A stretch of 64,000 nt of DNA from Streptomyces sp. L-9-10 (lineage in GTDB: Bacteria; Actinomycetota; Actinomycetes; Streptomycetales; Streptomycetaceae): positions 1-64,000 of the forward strand of contig NZ_PHRF01000023.1 of NCBI RefSeq assembly GCF_004151105.1, written 5' to 3'. A model generated the notes under the pieces. That model was not told the origin of the DNA. It was given only the letters and a program-made list of their open reading frames with translations, and did not search any database. The translations under genes were made by a program, and so were the position numbers. Of this stretch, positions 24,668-33,592 are shown piece after piece. Position 1 is the first letter of the stretch. The number at the start of each line of letters is the position of its first letter.

Positions 24668-25534
24668 ATGAAGGTCTTCGTGACAGGAGGTTCCGGCTAC
24701 ATCGGCCGGGCGACGATCGAGGCACTGGTCCGGCGGGGAAGCGAGGTCGCGGCGCTCGTCCGCAGCGATGCCTCCGAGCGGGTCGTGACCGGTCTGGGCG
24801 CGAGCGCGGTCCGTGGCGAGCTGACCGACGTGTCCGTACTGCGCGAGGCGGCGCGGGCGGCGGACGGTGTTCTGCACCTGGGCCAGCACGCCGGTGCGGA
24901 CTCCGCCGAGGTCGACCGCGCGGCCGCCGAGGCGATGCAGGACGGCGCGGGGCCCCGCCCGTACGTGCACACCGGTGGGGTGTGGGTGTACGGCGACACC
25001 GACGGGATCGTCGACGAGGACGCGCCGCTGAAGCCGCCGAGGCTGACGGCGTGGCGCGTGGACAACGAGAAGCACGTTCTCGCGCGGGCGGCCACGGGCG
25101 AGCGGCCCGTGGTGGTGATGCCGGGGCTGGTGTACGGCCGGTCGGCCGGGCTGGTCGAGACGTTCTACGCGGCTCCCGGGCGGGAGACGGGCGCTGTCCC
25201 GTGTGTGGGCGACGGGTCCAACCACTGGTCGCTGGTGCATGTCGAGGACCTCGCCGAGCTGTACGTGCTGGCGCTGGCGGCCCCCGCCGGATCCGTCTAC
25301 GCGGGCGTCAGCGACCAGAACCCCACCGCGCTCCAGGTCTCCGAGGCGGTCAGCCGGGCCATCGGGCGGCCGGGCGCGATCCGGCATCTGACCATCGACG
25401 AGGCGACGGAGCAGATGGGGCCGGTCGCCGAGGCTTTCGCGCTGGACCAGCGGCTCACGGGCGCCCGCGCGCGCCGGGAGCTGGGCTGGAAGCCCGTACG
25501 GCTGGATGCGCTGACGGAGCTGGCCGGCTCCTGA
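24668..25534 (+). CDS. NAD(P)-dependent epimerase/reductase, atypical SDR
   Basis: The product has 288 residues from the ATG at 24668, with GGAAGGGAG upstream. The N-terminal Rossmann motif VTGGSGYIGRATIEAL begins at residue 6. The sequence HTGGVWVYGDTDGIVDEDAP is in the place of the active-site Thr/Tyr region, with a degenerate YxxxK. It belongs to the extended/atypical SDR group annotated as NAD-dependent epimerase or NmrA-like reductase; the substrate is unknown. The LysR gene follows on the same strand after 182 bp and may regulate it. Confidence 0.88.
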   Translation: MKVFVTGGSGYIGRATIEALVRRGSEVAALVRSDASERVVTGLGASAVRGELTDVSVLREAARAADGVLHLGQHAGADSAEVDRAAAEAMQDGAGPRPYVHTGGVWVYGDTDGIVDEDAPLKPPRLTAWRVDNEKHVLARAATGERPVVVMPGLVYGRSAGLVETFYAAPGRETGAVPCVGDGSNHWSLVHVEDLAELYVLALAAPAGSVYAGVSDQNPTALQVSEAVSRAIGRPGAIRHLTIDEATEQMGPVAEAFALDQRLTGARARRELGWKPVRLDALTELAGS

Positions 25535-25553
25535 CGGAACTGGGCGTGGGCCG

Positions 25554-25587
25554 GCCGGCCTGAGCACTCGGCCGGCCTGAGCACTCG
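25554..25587. repeat. perfect 17-bp tandem duplication
   Basis: Two perfect adjacent copies of gccggcctgagcactcg start 20 bp after the reductase stop codon. Confidence 0.95.
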
Positions 25588-25716
25588 TCGCCGCCCGGCT
25601 CCCCCCGCCCGCCGCCCGGACCACCGCCCGCCGGCCCCGAGCACCGTCGCGCACCGCTGGCTACGCTCGGATGACGGAGCGACGGAGCGGCCGACGCGAC
25701 GCGGAAGGAGCGGCCC

Positions 25717-26613
25717 GTGGCCCTCGATCTCGATCTCCGTAAGCTGCGGTACTTCGTCGCGGTGGCCGAGGAACTGCACTTCGGACGGGCCGCCGAGAGA
25801 CTGCACATCGCACAGCCGGTGCTCTCCCGGCAGATCAAGGCGCTGGAGAGCGAACTGAAGGTCCAGCTCTTCGCCCGCGACAAGCGTGCCACCGAGCTGA
25901 CCTTCGCCGGCCGGCAACTCCTCTCCGACGCCGTGCCGCTGCTGGCGGCGGCGGAGGCCGCCCGCCGACGCCTGGCCCGCGCGGCCGGGGGGACGGAGAC
26001 GTTCGCCATCGGGTTCATGCCCGGACTGATCGTCACCGGTGCCGTACGGGAACTCTCCCGCCGCTATCCCGACCTCTCGGTCGAGGTGGTCAGGACCGGC
26101 TGGGGCGATCAGGCAGAGGTGATCCACGATGGGCGCGTCGACGTCGGCTACGTACGCATGCCTCTGGACCGGCACGGCCTGCGCACGCGGAACCTGCTGA
26201 CGGAACCCCGGGTGGCGGTGCTCCCCGCGGACCACCCCTACACGCACAAGGGCGTCCTGAGCGTCAACGACCTCGCGGACGAGCACCTGTTGCAGGATCC
26301 GGACGCCGTACCGGAGTGGCGCGACATCGCCACGGAGCTGTCCACCGAGGCCCCCGCGGACCGGCGGACGACGCCACCGCCGACCGTGACGGTCGAGGAG
26401 AAGCTGGAGAACGTCGCGGCCGGACGCGGTGTGGTCATCCTGCCCCTGTCGACCGCGACGTACTACACGCGCCCCGACGTCACCCACGTCGAGATCTCCG
26501 ACATCGCCCCCAGCCAGGTCTGCCTGGCCTGGGAGAGCAGCCGACGCAGCCCGCTGATCCACGAGTTCGCCGCCATCGCCGCGGAGCACGACGCCACGGG
26601 ACACCGCCAGTGA
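25717..26613 (+). CDS. LysR-family transcriptional regulator
   Basis: The product has 298 residues from a GTG with GGAAGGAG upstream. The N-terminal winged helix-turn-helix (LRKLRYFVAVAEELHFGRAA, ERLHIAQPVLSRQIKALE) is followed by a periplasmic-binding-like sensor domain (GTETFAIGFMPGLIVTGAV, EEKLENVAAGRGVVILPLS). It is a full-length family member. The effector is unknown; the upstream reductase gene is the likely target. Confidence 0.93.
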   Translation: MALDLDLRKLRYFVAVAEELHFGRAAERLHIAQPVLSRQIKALESELKVQLFARDKRATELTFAGRQLLSDAVPLLAAAEAARRRLARAAGGTETFAIGFMPGLIVTGAVRELSRRYPDLSVEVVRTGWGDQAEVIHDGRVDVGYVRMPLDRHGLRTRNLLTEPRVAVLPADHPYTHKGVLSVNDLADEHLLQDPDAVPEWRDIATELSTEAPADRRTTPPPTVTVEEKLENVAAGRGVVILPLSTATYYTRPDVTHVEISDIAPSQVCLAWESSRRSPLIHEFAAIAAEHDATGHRQ

Positions 26614-26650
26614 CAGGTGGCATCGGCGCCCGTCCGCGGTCCGCAGCCGC

Positions 26651-26973
26651 TCACCTCAAGACGACACACCCACGCTGCGCCAACGCGTCGAGCAGCCGGG
26701 GCCGGGGCTCGATGTCGTTCCAGCGCGGATCCAGGGCGCGCGTTTCCTCCGGAGCAGACAGGTCGCCGATGAGGCGGCTCTCGCCGATGTTGGGATAACG
26801 CGACGCGGTGAGCCGCCCCAGCGACCGGGGAAGCTCTGTCAGCCGATTGTGTCGTGCAGGCAGAGGCAATCGCTGAGCGACATCAGATCGCCCAACTCCT
26901 CCGGCACCTTCCCGAGCCCCTGCCGCCAGAGATCGAGCATCGCCGTCATGCCCTCGGCCGCTGCTTTCGTCAA
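26651..26973 (-). pseudogene. leucine-rich-repeat protein, frameshifted
   Basis: Two frames together make one LRR protein. The first frame begins at a TTG that overlaps the SUKH stop (TTGA) and reads MTAMLDLWRQGLGKVPEELG then LMSLSDCLCLHD before stopping. The second frame continues the repeat directly with NRLTELPRSLGRLTASRYP and runs to 26651 (RWNDIEPRPRLLDALAQRG). The break is near 26855. A one-base correction would give a protein of about 107 residues. It may be a decayed gene or a sequence error. Confidence 0.7.
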
Positions 26974-27535
26974 AAGATTCCGTCCACGACCTCCTCGTAC
27001 ATGCGGTTCCACTCCGATGCCTCTTCGGAGAAGGGAAGCCGGTCGAAGGAATCGACCCTTGTGCGCAATTCCTCTGGTGACAGGTCCTCGTTCTCCTCCC
27101 GCTCTTCACAGAAGTGCTTGAGCGTGATGAGGGATCGAACGAGCGACTCAAGGTCACGATGAATCAGGATGGGCTTACCGTCACCGTCGTAGGAGAAGGA
27201 GTAGACGTGATCATCCGCAGGATTCAGTGCCGCGGCCGCGCAGGGGAAGTGCCCCACGATCAACCATGACCTGCATGCCTCCGGCACGTCGAACCGAGAT
27301 CCTCGTCGGCAGCCCATGAGCCGACGCACACGGACTCCTCGGCCGCCTCCCCGTCCTCCTCGGGACCGCCTCTGGAGATGAAGAAGTAGTCGTTCGGGAC
27401 CCCGACGCGACTCAGAAAGGACGACGCCCGAACAGACAGCGGTGAGGACTCCGTCTCCGCGTACGGGAAGAGCACGACGCCCTCCAGACCGAATGCCGCA
27501 ATCACGTCGCCCGCACCGATGGATTCGCTGCTCAT
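26970..27535 (-). pseudogene. SUKH-4-like immunity protein, frameshifted
   Basis: The ATG at 27535 opens a frame (MSSESIGAGDVIAAFGLEG, then SFLSRVGVPNDYFFISRGG) that loses sense after AADEDLG. A second frame picks up at once with RFDVPEACRSWLIVGHF and continues through DDHVYSFSYDGDGKPIL and LVRSLITLKHFCEEREENE to the stop at 26970. Together they give about 188 residues, the usual length of SUKH-4 proteins, which act as immunity proteins to nucleic-acid-targeting toxins. The shift is near 27298. The LRR gene is coupled to its stop. No toxin gene is adjacent on this strand. Confidence 0.72.
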
Positions 27536-27814
27536 TATTCCCTGTCCCCTGCTCGGGCCGCTACTTGCCATGATTTTTCTTCAACCCCGACGTGTAGTAC
27601 GGCACCGTCAAGACGTAGATGCGCGCCTGGCCGGACCGGGCCACCGACCAAAGTCGCACCCGGCCGCGCGGGGTGTCATACCCGGGGCCCGGGGCGTAGA
27701 CCATCGGCCGACCGCGTGGGGTGTCGTGGCTCGGCAGGGTGGGGGTGGGGACGCGGAGCGCCGCGTTCTTGGTCGCTGTACGGACGTACGGATACGGATG
27801 CCTGGGGAGGCACG

Positions 27815-28950
27815 GTGCGCGACGAGGGGATCAGTCGGGGGCGGTTTCTGGCTGGGGCCGCGGGGGTTGGGGGCGTGGTGGCCGCGGGCGTGCTGCCGAC
27901 CGCCGGGGCGGCCTCGGCCGAGGGCGGGGCGGCGCGGCGGCGTGGGCTGGCGTATCGCGGGGTGTGTTACGCCGTGGGGGACGGGGAGACCCCCGCGACG
28001 GGTGGGACGCCGGGCGGATGCGCGCCGACATCCGGGCCGTCAAGGACGACCTGCACGCGAGTTCGGTGTCGGTCTTCGGTGACGGCGTCGAGCGGCTCGC
28101 GGCCACGGCGCCGGAGGCGGCGGAGCGCGGGCTGCACGTCTGGCTCCAGCCGCGGCTGGGGGACCGTCCCGAGAGGGAGATCCTCGAACATCTCGCGGAG
28201 ACCGGCAGGCACGCCGAGCGCCTGCGGCGCCAGGGCGCCCGCGTTCATCTCAGTGTCGGCTGCGAGTTCGTGCTGTACGTGCCGGGCATCGTGCCGGGCG
28301 CCGACGTCATGGAACGTATCGAGAGCCTTCTCAACGGCACGTTCGACCCGGTGCGGATGACGCGCCGGCTCACCTCGTTCATCGCGCGGTCCGCGGCGGT
28401 CGGCAGGTCCGTCTTCGGCGGCCCGATGACGTACGGCGCGGCGCAGGAGGACGAGGTCGACTGGGAGCTGTTCGACATCGTCAGCGTCAACTACTACGCG
28501 TATCACGCCCGCAGGGAGGAGTACGTACGTGAGCTGTCGGCGTACCGGCGCTGGGGCAAGCCCGTGGCGATCTCCGAGTTCGGCTCCTGTACGTACCTGG
28601 GCGCCCCGGAGCCGGGCGGCATGGGCTGGAACGTCATCGACCACACCAAGCGGCCGGAAGAGATCATCGGTGACCTGGTGCGCGGCGAGCGGAGTCAGGC
28701 CGCGTACATCACCGACGTACTCGGCGTCTTCGAGTCGATGGGTCTGTACGCGGCGCTGGTCTACGAATTCGTCACCCCGGACGCCCCGCACCGCCCCGAG
28801 CCGCGCTACGACCTCGACATGGCGAGCTACAGCGTCGTGAAGACGATCCGGGAACGGCCCGACGATCCGGCGTCGGCCTGGCGCTGGGAGCCGAAGCAGG
28901 CGTTTCACGCGCTGGCCAGGCATTACGGCCGGCGTGGGGCCAAGCGCTGA
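27815..28950 (+). pseudogene. Tat-secreted TIM-barrel glycosidase-like protein, frameshifted near the N-terminus
   Basis: A GTG at 27815 with GGGGAGG upstream opens a Tat signal (SRGRFLAGAAGVGGVVAAGV, cut near GAASA) and continues to RGLAYRGVCYAVGDGETPA. Coding then jumps frame near 28000 to GWDAGRMRADIRAVKDDLHA and runs to 28950. The second part holds VSVNYYAYHARREEY, KPVAISEFGSCTYLGAPE and EPKQAFHALARHYGR, typical of a secreted (beta/alpha)8 glycosidase-like family; the Glu of SEFG is the likely nucleophile. Apart from the shift the protein is full length at about 378 residues, so a sequencing error is possible. Confidence 0.72.
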
Positions 28951-29854
28951 ACTGCCCGCTGTACCCGGTCCGTTCAGTGGGGCGGACGGTGCCACCGGGC
29001 GGGGGTGTGTTCGGGGAAGCGGGCGTCATGCGGCGACGACATCGTGCTCCGCGCTCCGGGCTCCGTGCTCCGGATTTCCTATTCCGTCTGTCTTCTTTTC
29101 GCTTGTCTCCTGTACGTTTCCGGCCAATAAGTTGAGCCGGCACCGTCGGCCGGGCGATATCCGGGGAGTGGGATTCCGGATATCGCGCGGGCCCGCGCGC
29201 TTCCGCCGGGCCCCTTTCCTCCGTCGAGGCGCGCGGCGTACGGCGCGTTGGCGGCGGGGGCCGCGTTTACCACCGGGAAGCCTCCGTACGCCGTCGGTGG
29301 CCGGTGTGACGGTGGTGTACGGCTGTGTACGGCGGCCGTCGCGGAGCGTCGCTGTGTGCTTGCGGTCCGTACGGATGGCGGCGTTCCGCTCTGTTCCCCG
29401 CGCTGTTCAGATGGCCTGCCTCGCGCGGAGTGGTGAATTCCGGCTTATGTCCGGTCCGTTGGCGGCGATCTGGACGATCTCCAGGGGTCTTCGCTCGCCC
29501 GGACGGCGCATTCGGCGCCGCGAATGCCAAAGCGAAGCGGGAATCCCGGGTGCCGCGCCGTCGTGACCCGAATCCGCCACCCCTGACGCGGTGATCGCGG
29601 GCGACGGACGCGGTAAGAACCGACCGTCCCGATGCTGCTGTACGGAGGCCCCGGCGCGCCCCGTGGCGTCCGCGCGAAAACGAAACCGCCCTCGTTCCGG
29701 CGTCCTTGTCCTCCACGACGACGCCTGGTTAAGCTCCCGAGCGTTTCAATTCCTGCACGTTTTCTCCGCATCTTTGCTGGATGCGGCGCTACTTCGCATG
29801 CGATCTCGCAAGTGACTTCGAGTCTGACGACGGCGGAAACGGGGTGGGCTGCGC
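28951..29854. other. 904-bp non-coding region upstream of the RiPP locus
   Basis: No convincing coding sequence is present: frames here lack third-position GC bias. Local GC is lower around 29080-29130 and 29690-29800. A hairpin lies at 29154-29186. The promoter of the RiPP operon is expected in the last 150 bp but no consensus is obvious. Confidence 0.5.
29154..29186. other. perfect 11-bp hairpin in the gap before the RiPP locus
   Basis: GCGATATCCGG at 29154-29164 pairs perfectly with CCGGATATCGC at 29176-29186 across an 11-base loop. No T tract follows. It could be an operator or a terminator for the gene ending at 28950. Confidence 0.5.
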
Positions 29855-31333
29855 GTGGGATCTTCTCTTCCCGAAACGGGAGCCTCGCGCGTCGAGGCCG
29901 TACCTCCGGTCCAGAGCGACGACACCGCGCACGCCGAGCGCACCACGCACGCCGAGCCCAACGAGCACGCCACCCGCGACATCCGGCTCTTCTGGTGTGC
30001 GAACGCCGCCGACTCCCTCGGCAGCCAGGCATCCGGCGTCGTCCTGCCGCTGTTGCTTCTCGGGCTCGGCTACTCGCCGGCGGTGGTGGGGCTGGTCGCG
30101 GGGGTGTCCACGGCGACCGGGCTGGTACTCGGCCCGCTGGTCGCCGTACCCGCCGACCGGGGCGCGCGAAAGCGGGTGATGTTCTGGTCGGCGGTGGTCT
30201 CGGCGCTCGCGATGGGCTCCGTGGCCGTGGCCCTGGCCGTCGTGGAAGGACGGCCGCCGCTGCTCCATCTGCTCGCCGCGGTGCTCGTGGAACGTACCGC
30301 CACCGCCTGCTACGAGGCCGCGGCCCGCGGCACGGTGGCCCTGATCTCCACGCCCGGGAACCTCCCACGTGTGGTGGCCGGGCTGGAGGCGGGTGACCGG
30401 GGCGCCCTGGTCGCCGGACCCGCCCTGGGCGGCATGCTGTACCAGGCCTCGCGCGCGCTGCCCTTCGTGCTGGACGCCGTCTCGTACGTCGTCACGGCCG
30501 TGTGCGTCCGCGCCATGCGCTCGGACCTGCGGGCGGACCGGACTGACCGGGCGGATGGTGCTGACCGGGCGGATGGTGCTGACCGGCCGGACGGTGTGGA
30601 CCCTGCGGACCGGGCCGACCGGGCCGACCGGGCCGCCCCGGCCGACGGCGCGGACCCGGCCGCGCGGCCCGCGCCGCCCGCGCGTCGCTCCGTGCGCGGC
30701 ACCTGGTCCGCACTGGCCGCCGAGGCCACCGCCGGATTCCGGCTCGTCCGGTCAACACCCCTGCTGCGTCTGGTACTTGTGTGGACCACCACCGTCAACG
30801 GCGTACTGGCCGCGCTGTACTACGACGCCGTCTTCACCTTGCAGGAGAGCGGCCACGGCGGCACACCCATGGGTCTGGTCCTGGCACTGTCCGGCGCTGC
30901 GGGACTCGCCGGTTCGCTCGCCGCGCCCCGGCTCGTGCGCGGGCTCAGCCCCGTACGGGCGGTCGTGGCGGTGTCGTGGCTCATGGTCCCGCTCGCCGCC
31001 GCGCTCGCGACGGCCGGGGGACCGTGGACGTACGGGGCGCTGTTCGGCGGGTTCTGCCTGATCATGCCGCTCGCCACCGTGATCCTCCAGGCTCGCGCCA
31101 TCCAGGGGACCCCGCCCGAACTCCAGGCCCGCGCGGGCTCCGTGCTCGCCACCGCCGCGGGCGGCGCCGCCGCCATGGCGCCCGCGCTGTCCGGGCTGCT
31201 GACGGCTCACGCGGGGGCCGCCGTGCCCGCGCTCGCGTGCGCCGGGGTACTGGTCCTGCTCGCTCTGCACACGACCTTCGGGGCCACACGCGTGCTGACG
31301 ACGGGCGTACCGGAGAGGGGGCGAGGCGCGTGA
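29855..31333 (+). CDS. MFS transporter, probable exporter of the RiPP locus
   Basis: The product has 492 residues from a GTG start. Ten to twelve transmembrane helices are visible (VVLPLLLLGLGYSPAVVGLV, LLRLVLVWTTTVNGVLAALY, GPWTYGALFGGFCLIMPLAT). The loop motif DRGARKRVMFWSA after helix 3 is the MFS signature. The central cytoplasmic loop carries an Asp/Arg/Ala repeat of DRADGADRADGADRPDG type. The stop overlaps the S9 peptidase start as GTGA. With a peptide precursor and maturase downstream it most likely exports the mature peptide or gives self-resistance. Confidence 0.88.
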   Translation: MGSSLPETGASRVEAVPPVQSDDTAHAERTTHAEPNEHATRDIRLFWCANAADSLGSQASGVVLPLLLLGLGYSPAVVGLVAGVSTATGLVLGPLVAVPADRGARKRVMFWSAVVSALAMGSVAVALAVVEGRPPLLHLLAAVLVERTATACYEAAARGTVALISTPGNLPRVVAGLEAGDRGALVAGPALGGMLYQASRALPFVLDAVSYVVTAVCVRAMRSDLRADRTDRADGADRADGADRPDGVDPADRADRADRAAPADGADPAARPAPPARRSVRGTWSALAAEATAGFRLVRSTPLLRLVLVWTTTVNGVLAALYYDAVFTLQESGHGGTPMGLVLALSGAAGLAGSLAAPRLVRGLSPVRAVVAVSWLMVPLAAALATAGGPWTYGALFGGFCLIMPLATVILQARAIQGTPPELQARAGSVLATAAGGAAAMAPALSGLLTAHAGAAVPALACAGVLVLLALHTTFGATRVLTTGVPERGRGA

Positions 31334-33384
31334 CCGGCTCCCGCTATCAGGTCTACCTCGCCGCCCTGCCCGAGGTCTGCGCCGCCGATCCCGCGCTCAT
31401 GGCGTTCACCGCCGACGCGGACGGCCGGTGCGAGGTGTTCGCCTGGGACGCCGCGACGGGCCGTGCCCGCCAGGTCACCGACCGGCCGCGCGGCACGCTG
31501 CACGGAACGATCGACCGGGACGCGAACGTGTGGTGGTTCGACGAGGACGCGCACGGCGCGGGCCGCTGGCTGTTCCAGCCCTTCCGCGGCGGACCCGACC
31601 TCCCCGGGCTGACCGGCGTGCCCACGGGGACCCCGCGCGGCCTGGCCGTGAGCGACGACGGGACCGTCGCCATGGGGCTGGGGGACGGCCGTACGACCAC
31701 CGTCCACCTGGGCCGGCGCGGCGGTTCCGCACGCGAGGTGACGCGCGTCGACCGGCACGCCACGCTGTCCGGGATCACCGCCGCGGCCGGCCTGCTGGCG
31801 ATCAGCGGCCCCGCCGGTTCCGCGCACGCCGTGACCGTCCTGGCCGCTGACGGCACACCGCGCGCCGTGCTCTCCGGCGCCGGGGAACACGGCAGACTCT
31901 GGTCGCTCGGCTTCGCGCCCACCGCGGAACGGGACGAACTGCTGCTGGTACGCGAGGACGACGACCGCTATCTGCTGGCCAGTTGGCGTCCGGAGACCGG
32001 GATCCGAACGTACCCGTGGTGCGCGTTCGACAGTGAGATCACCGCCCGCTGGTATCCGGATGGGGGTGAGGGCGGGGACGAGGGGCGCACCGTCCTGATC
32101 CGGGAGGACCGCCACGGCCGCAGCACCCTGCACCGGGCCTGTCTGGACACCGGCACCCTCACGCCCGTGCCGACGCCGCCCGGCAGCCTGCTGGACGCGG
32201 CGCCGCGCGCCGGTGGTGGCGCCGGTGGTGATGTGCACTACCTGTGGACGGACACGGCCCATCCGCCGCGTATGCACTCCACCGCCGGTACCGCGCTGCC
32301 GGCCCTCGGCACCGTGCCGGGGCGCGTACCGGGCGACCACCGCGATCTGTGGACGCCGACCCCGGACGGCCCCGTGCACACGTGGCTCAGTCTCCCGGAA
32401 GGCCACGGTCTTCCGGAGAGGCAAGCCCCGGAGAGGCAAGCCCCGGAGAGGCAAGCCCCGGAGAGCCAAGCCCCCGAACGCCGGAGCGCGCCGCCGCCCG
32501 TCGTCTTCCTCGTGCACGGCGGTCCCGCCGACCACGACCGCGACGCCTACGACGGCGTGGTGCACTCGCTCGTGGCCTCGGGTTTCGCCGTCGCGCGCGT
32601 CAACTACCGCGGCTCCACCGGCTACGGTCCGCGCTGGCGCCGGGCCTTCGGGGCGGGCGTGGGGCTCACCCAGGTCGAGGACCTGGTGGCGGTCCGCGCC
32701 GATCTGATCGGCCGCGGGCTGGTGCGCCCCGACGCCGTCGGACTGTGGGGCACCTCGTGGGGCGGCTACCTCGCCCTGCTGGCCCTCGGCACCCATCCCG
32801 GGCTGTGGCAGGCGGGCGTCGCCGTCAAGCCCGTCGCCGACGGTGTCGCCGCCTACCGCACCACCACCTCCGCGCTGCGCGCCCTGGACGAGCGCCTGTA
32901 CGGAGGCACGCCCGACGACGTGCCCGAGGCGTACGCCCGCAGCTCGCCGATCCAGTACGCCTCGCACGTCCGCGCGCCGCTGCTGGTCGTGGCCGCCACC
33001 CGGGACGCCAAGTGCCCGCCCGGCCAGGTACGCGGCTACCTCGCCGCGCTCCGCGCCGCCGGAGCCCGCCACGAGTCGATGTGGCTCGACAGCGGGCACG
33101 ACGGCTACGAGGGCGGCGACCACGTCGCCGTACTGCGCCGCGCCGTCGTCTTCCTCGACCGCGAGCTGCGCGGCACGCAGGGCGGGCGCGGTACGCAGGG
33201 CGGGCGCGGCACGAACGGCGCGTACGGCCCGCACCGCGACCCCAAGACGCCCCCCGCCGACCGGAGGGGGGATTCCGGCCGCGTCCGTACCACGGCGGCG
33301 GCCGGGACAGGTACCGCCGAACACACCGAGAGGAGAACCGCCCATGCAGAAGGACATCATCCACAACGACCCGCTCGAGGGTGA
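31330..33384 (+). CDS. S9 prolyl-oligopeptidase-family peptidase, candidate RiPP leader protease
   Basis: The product has 684 residues. An N-terminal beta-propeller (about 10-370) is followed by an alpha/beta hydrolase domain: VVFLVHGGPADHDRDAYDG, the nucleophile serine in LWGTSWGGYLAL at about 476, the acid in AATRDAKCPPGQ near 558 and the histidine in SGHDGYEGGDH near 590. Two in-frame repeats occur: ERQAP units near 358-378 and GTQGGR units at the C-terminus. The domain ends near 33170, and the remaining tail overlaps the precursor gene by 41 bp in another frame. The start is GTGA-coupled to the MFS gene. No signal peptide, so it acts in the cytoplasm, fitting leader removal. Confidence 0.9.
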   Translation: MTGSRYQVYLAALPEVCAADPALMAFTADADGRCEVFAWDAATGRARQVTDRPRGTLHGTIDRDANVWWFDEDAHGAGRWLFQPFRGGPDLPGLTGVPTGTPRGLAVSDDGTVAMGLGDGRTTTVHLGRRGGSAREVTRVDRHATLSGITAAAGLLAISGPAGSAHAVTVLAADGTPRAVLSGAGEHGRLWSLGFAPTAERDELLLVREDDDRYLLASWRPETGIRTYPWCAFDSEITARWYPDGGEGGDEGRTVLIREDRHGRSTLHRACLDTGTLTPVPTPPGSLLDAAPRAGGGAGGDVHYLWTDTAHPPRMHSTAGTALPALGTVPGRVPGDHRDLWTPTPDGPVHTWLSLPEGHGLPERQAPERQAPERQAPESQAPERRSAPPPVVFLVHGGPADHDRDAYDGVVHSLVASGFAVARVNYRGSTGYGPRWRRAFGAGVGLTQVEDLVAVRADLIGRGLVRPDAVGLWGTSWGGYLALLALGTHPGLWQAGVAVKPVADGVAAYRTTTSALRALDERLYGGTPDDVPEAYARSSPIQYASHVRAPLLVVAATRDAKCPPGQVRGYLAALRAAGARHESMWLDSGHDGYEGGDHVAVLRRAVVFLDRELRGTQGGRGTQGGRGTNGAYGPHRDPKTPPADRRGDSGRVRTTAAAGTGTAEHTERRTAHAEGHHPQRPARG

Positions 33385-33463
33385 CGAGGAGAACCGGAAG
33401 CCGAGCGTCGGCGTCACGGTCACCATCCCGTTCCGCAACGCGGAAGACGCGGACGAGGACTGA
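33344..33463 (+). CDS. RiPP precursor peptide, 39 residues
   Basis: The ATG at 33344 follows GAGAGGAGAA and opens a 39-residue acidic peptide, MQKDIIHNDPLEGDEENRKP as residues 1-20 and SVGVTVTIPFRNAEDADED as residues 21-39. It lies immediately before a radical SAM RiPP maturase, its size and charged leader are typical of precursors, and its C-terminal half contains a distinctive hydrophobic segment VGVTVTIPFRN. The likely core is this segment. Which residues are modified cannot be told from sequence; the V/T/I side chains and Phe30 or Arg31 are candidates. A strong hairpin follows 11 bp after the stop, which should raise precursor output over enzyme. Confidence 0.82.
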   Translation: MQKDIIHNDPLEGDEENRKPSVGVTVTIPFRNAEDADED

Positions 33464-33474
33464 TCTGATCCGCG

Positions 33475-33512
33475 CCGGCCGGCCCGGCGGCCACCGATGC
33501 CGGGCCGGCCGG
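33475..33512 (+). terminator. attenuator hairpin between precursor and maturase genes
   Basis: A perfect 14-bp stem (CCGGCCGGCCCGGC at 33475-33488 with GCCGGGCCGGCCGG at 33499-33512) and a 10-base loop lie directly after the precursor stop. There is no long T tract, so partial termination or mRNA 3' stabilisation is more likely than a full stop, as is common after RiPP precursors. Confidence 0.8.
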
Positions 33513-33592
33513 TCGTCCCGCCCACGACCGGGCACGACCGCGGTCGGTTTGCCCGTACCGACCTACCTCCGTACGTCCCTCGAGGAGCCGAC

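Noticed and set aside
26855..27162. Plus-strand open frames opposite the SUKH/LRR region
   Set aside because: They are antisense to recognisable SUKH and LRR protein pieces and have no ribosome sites.
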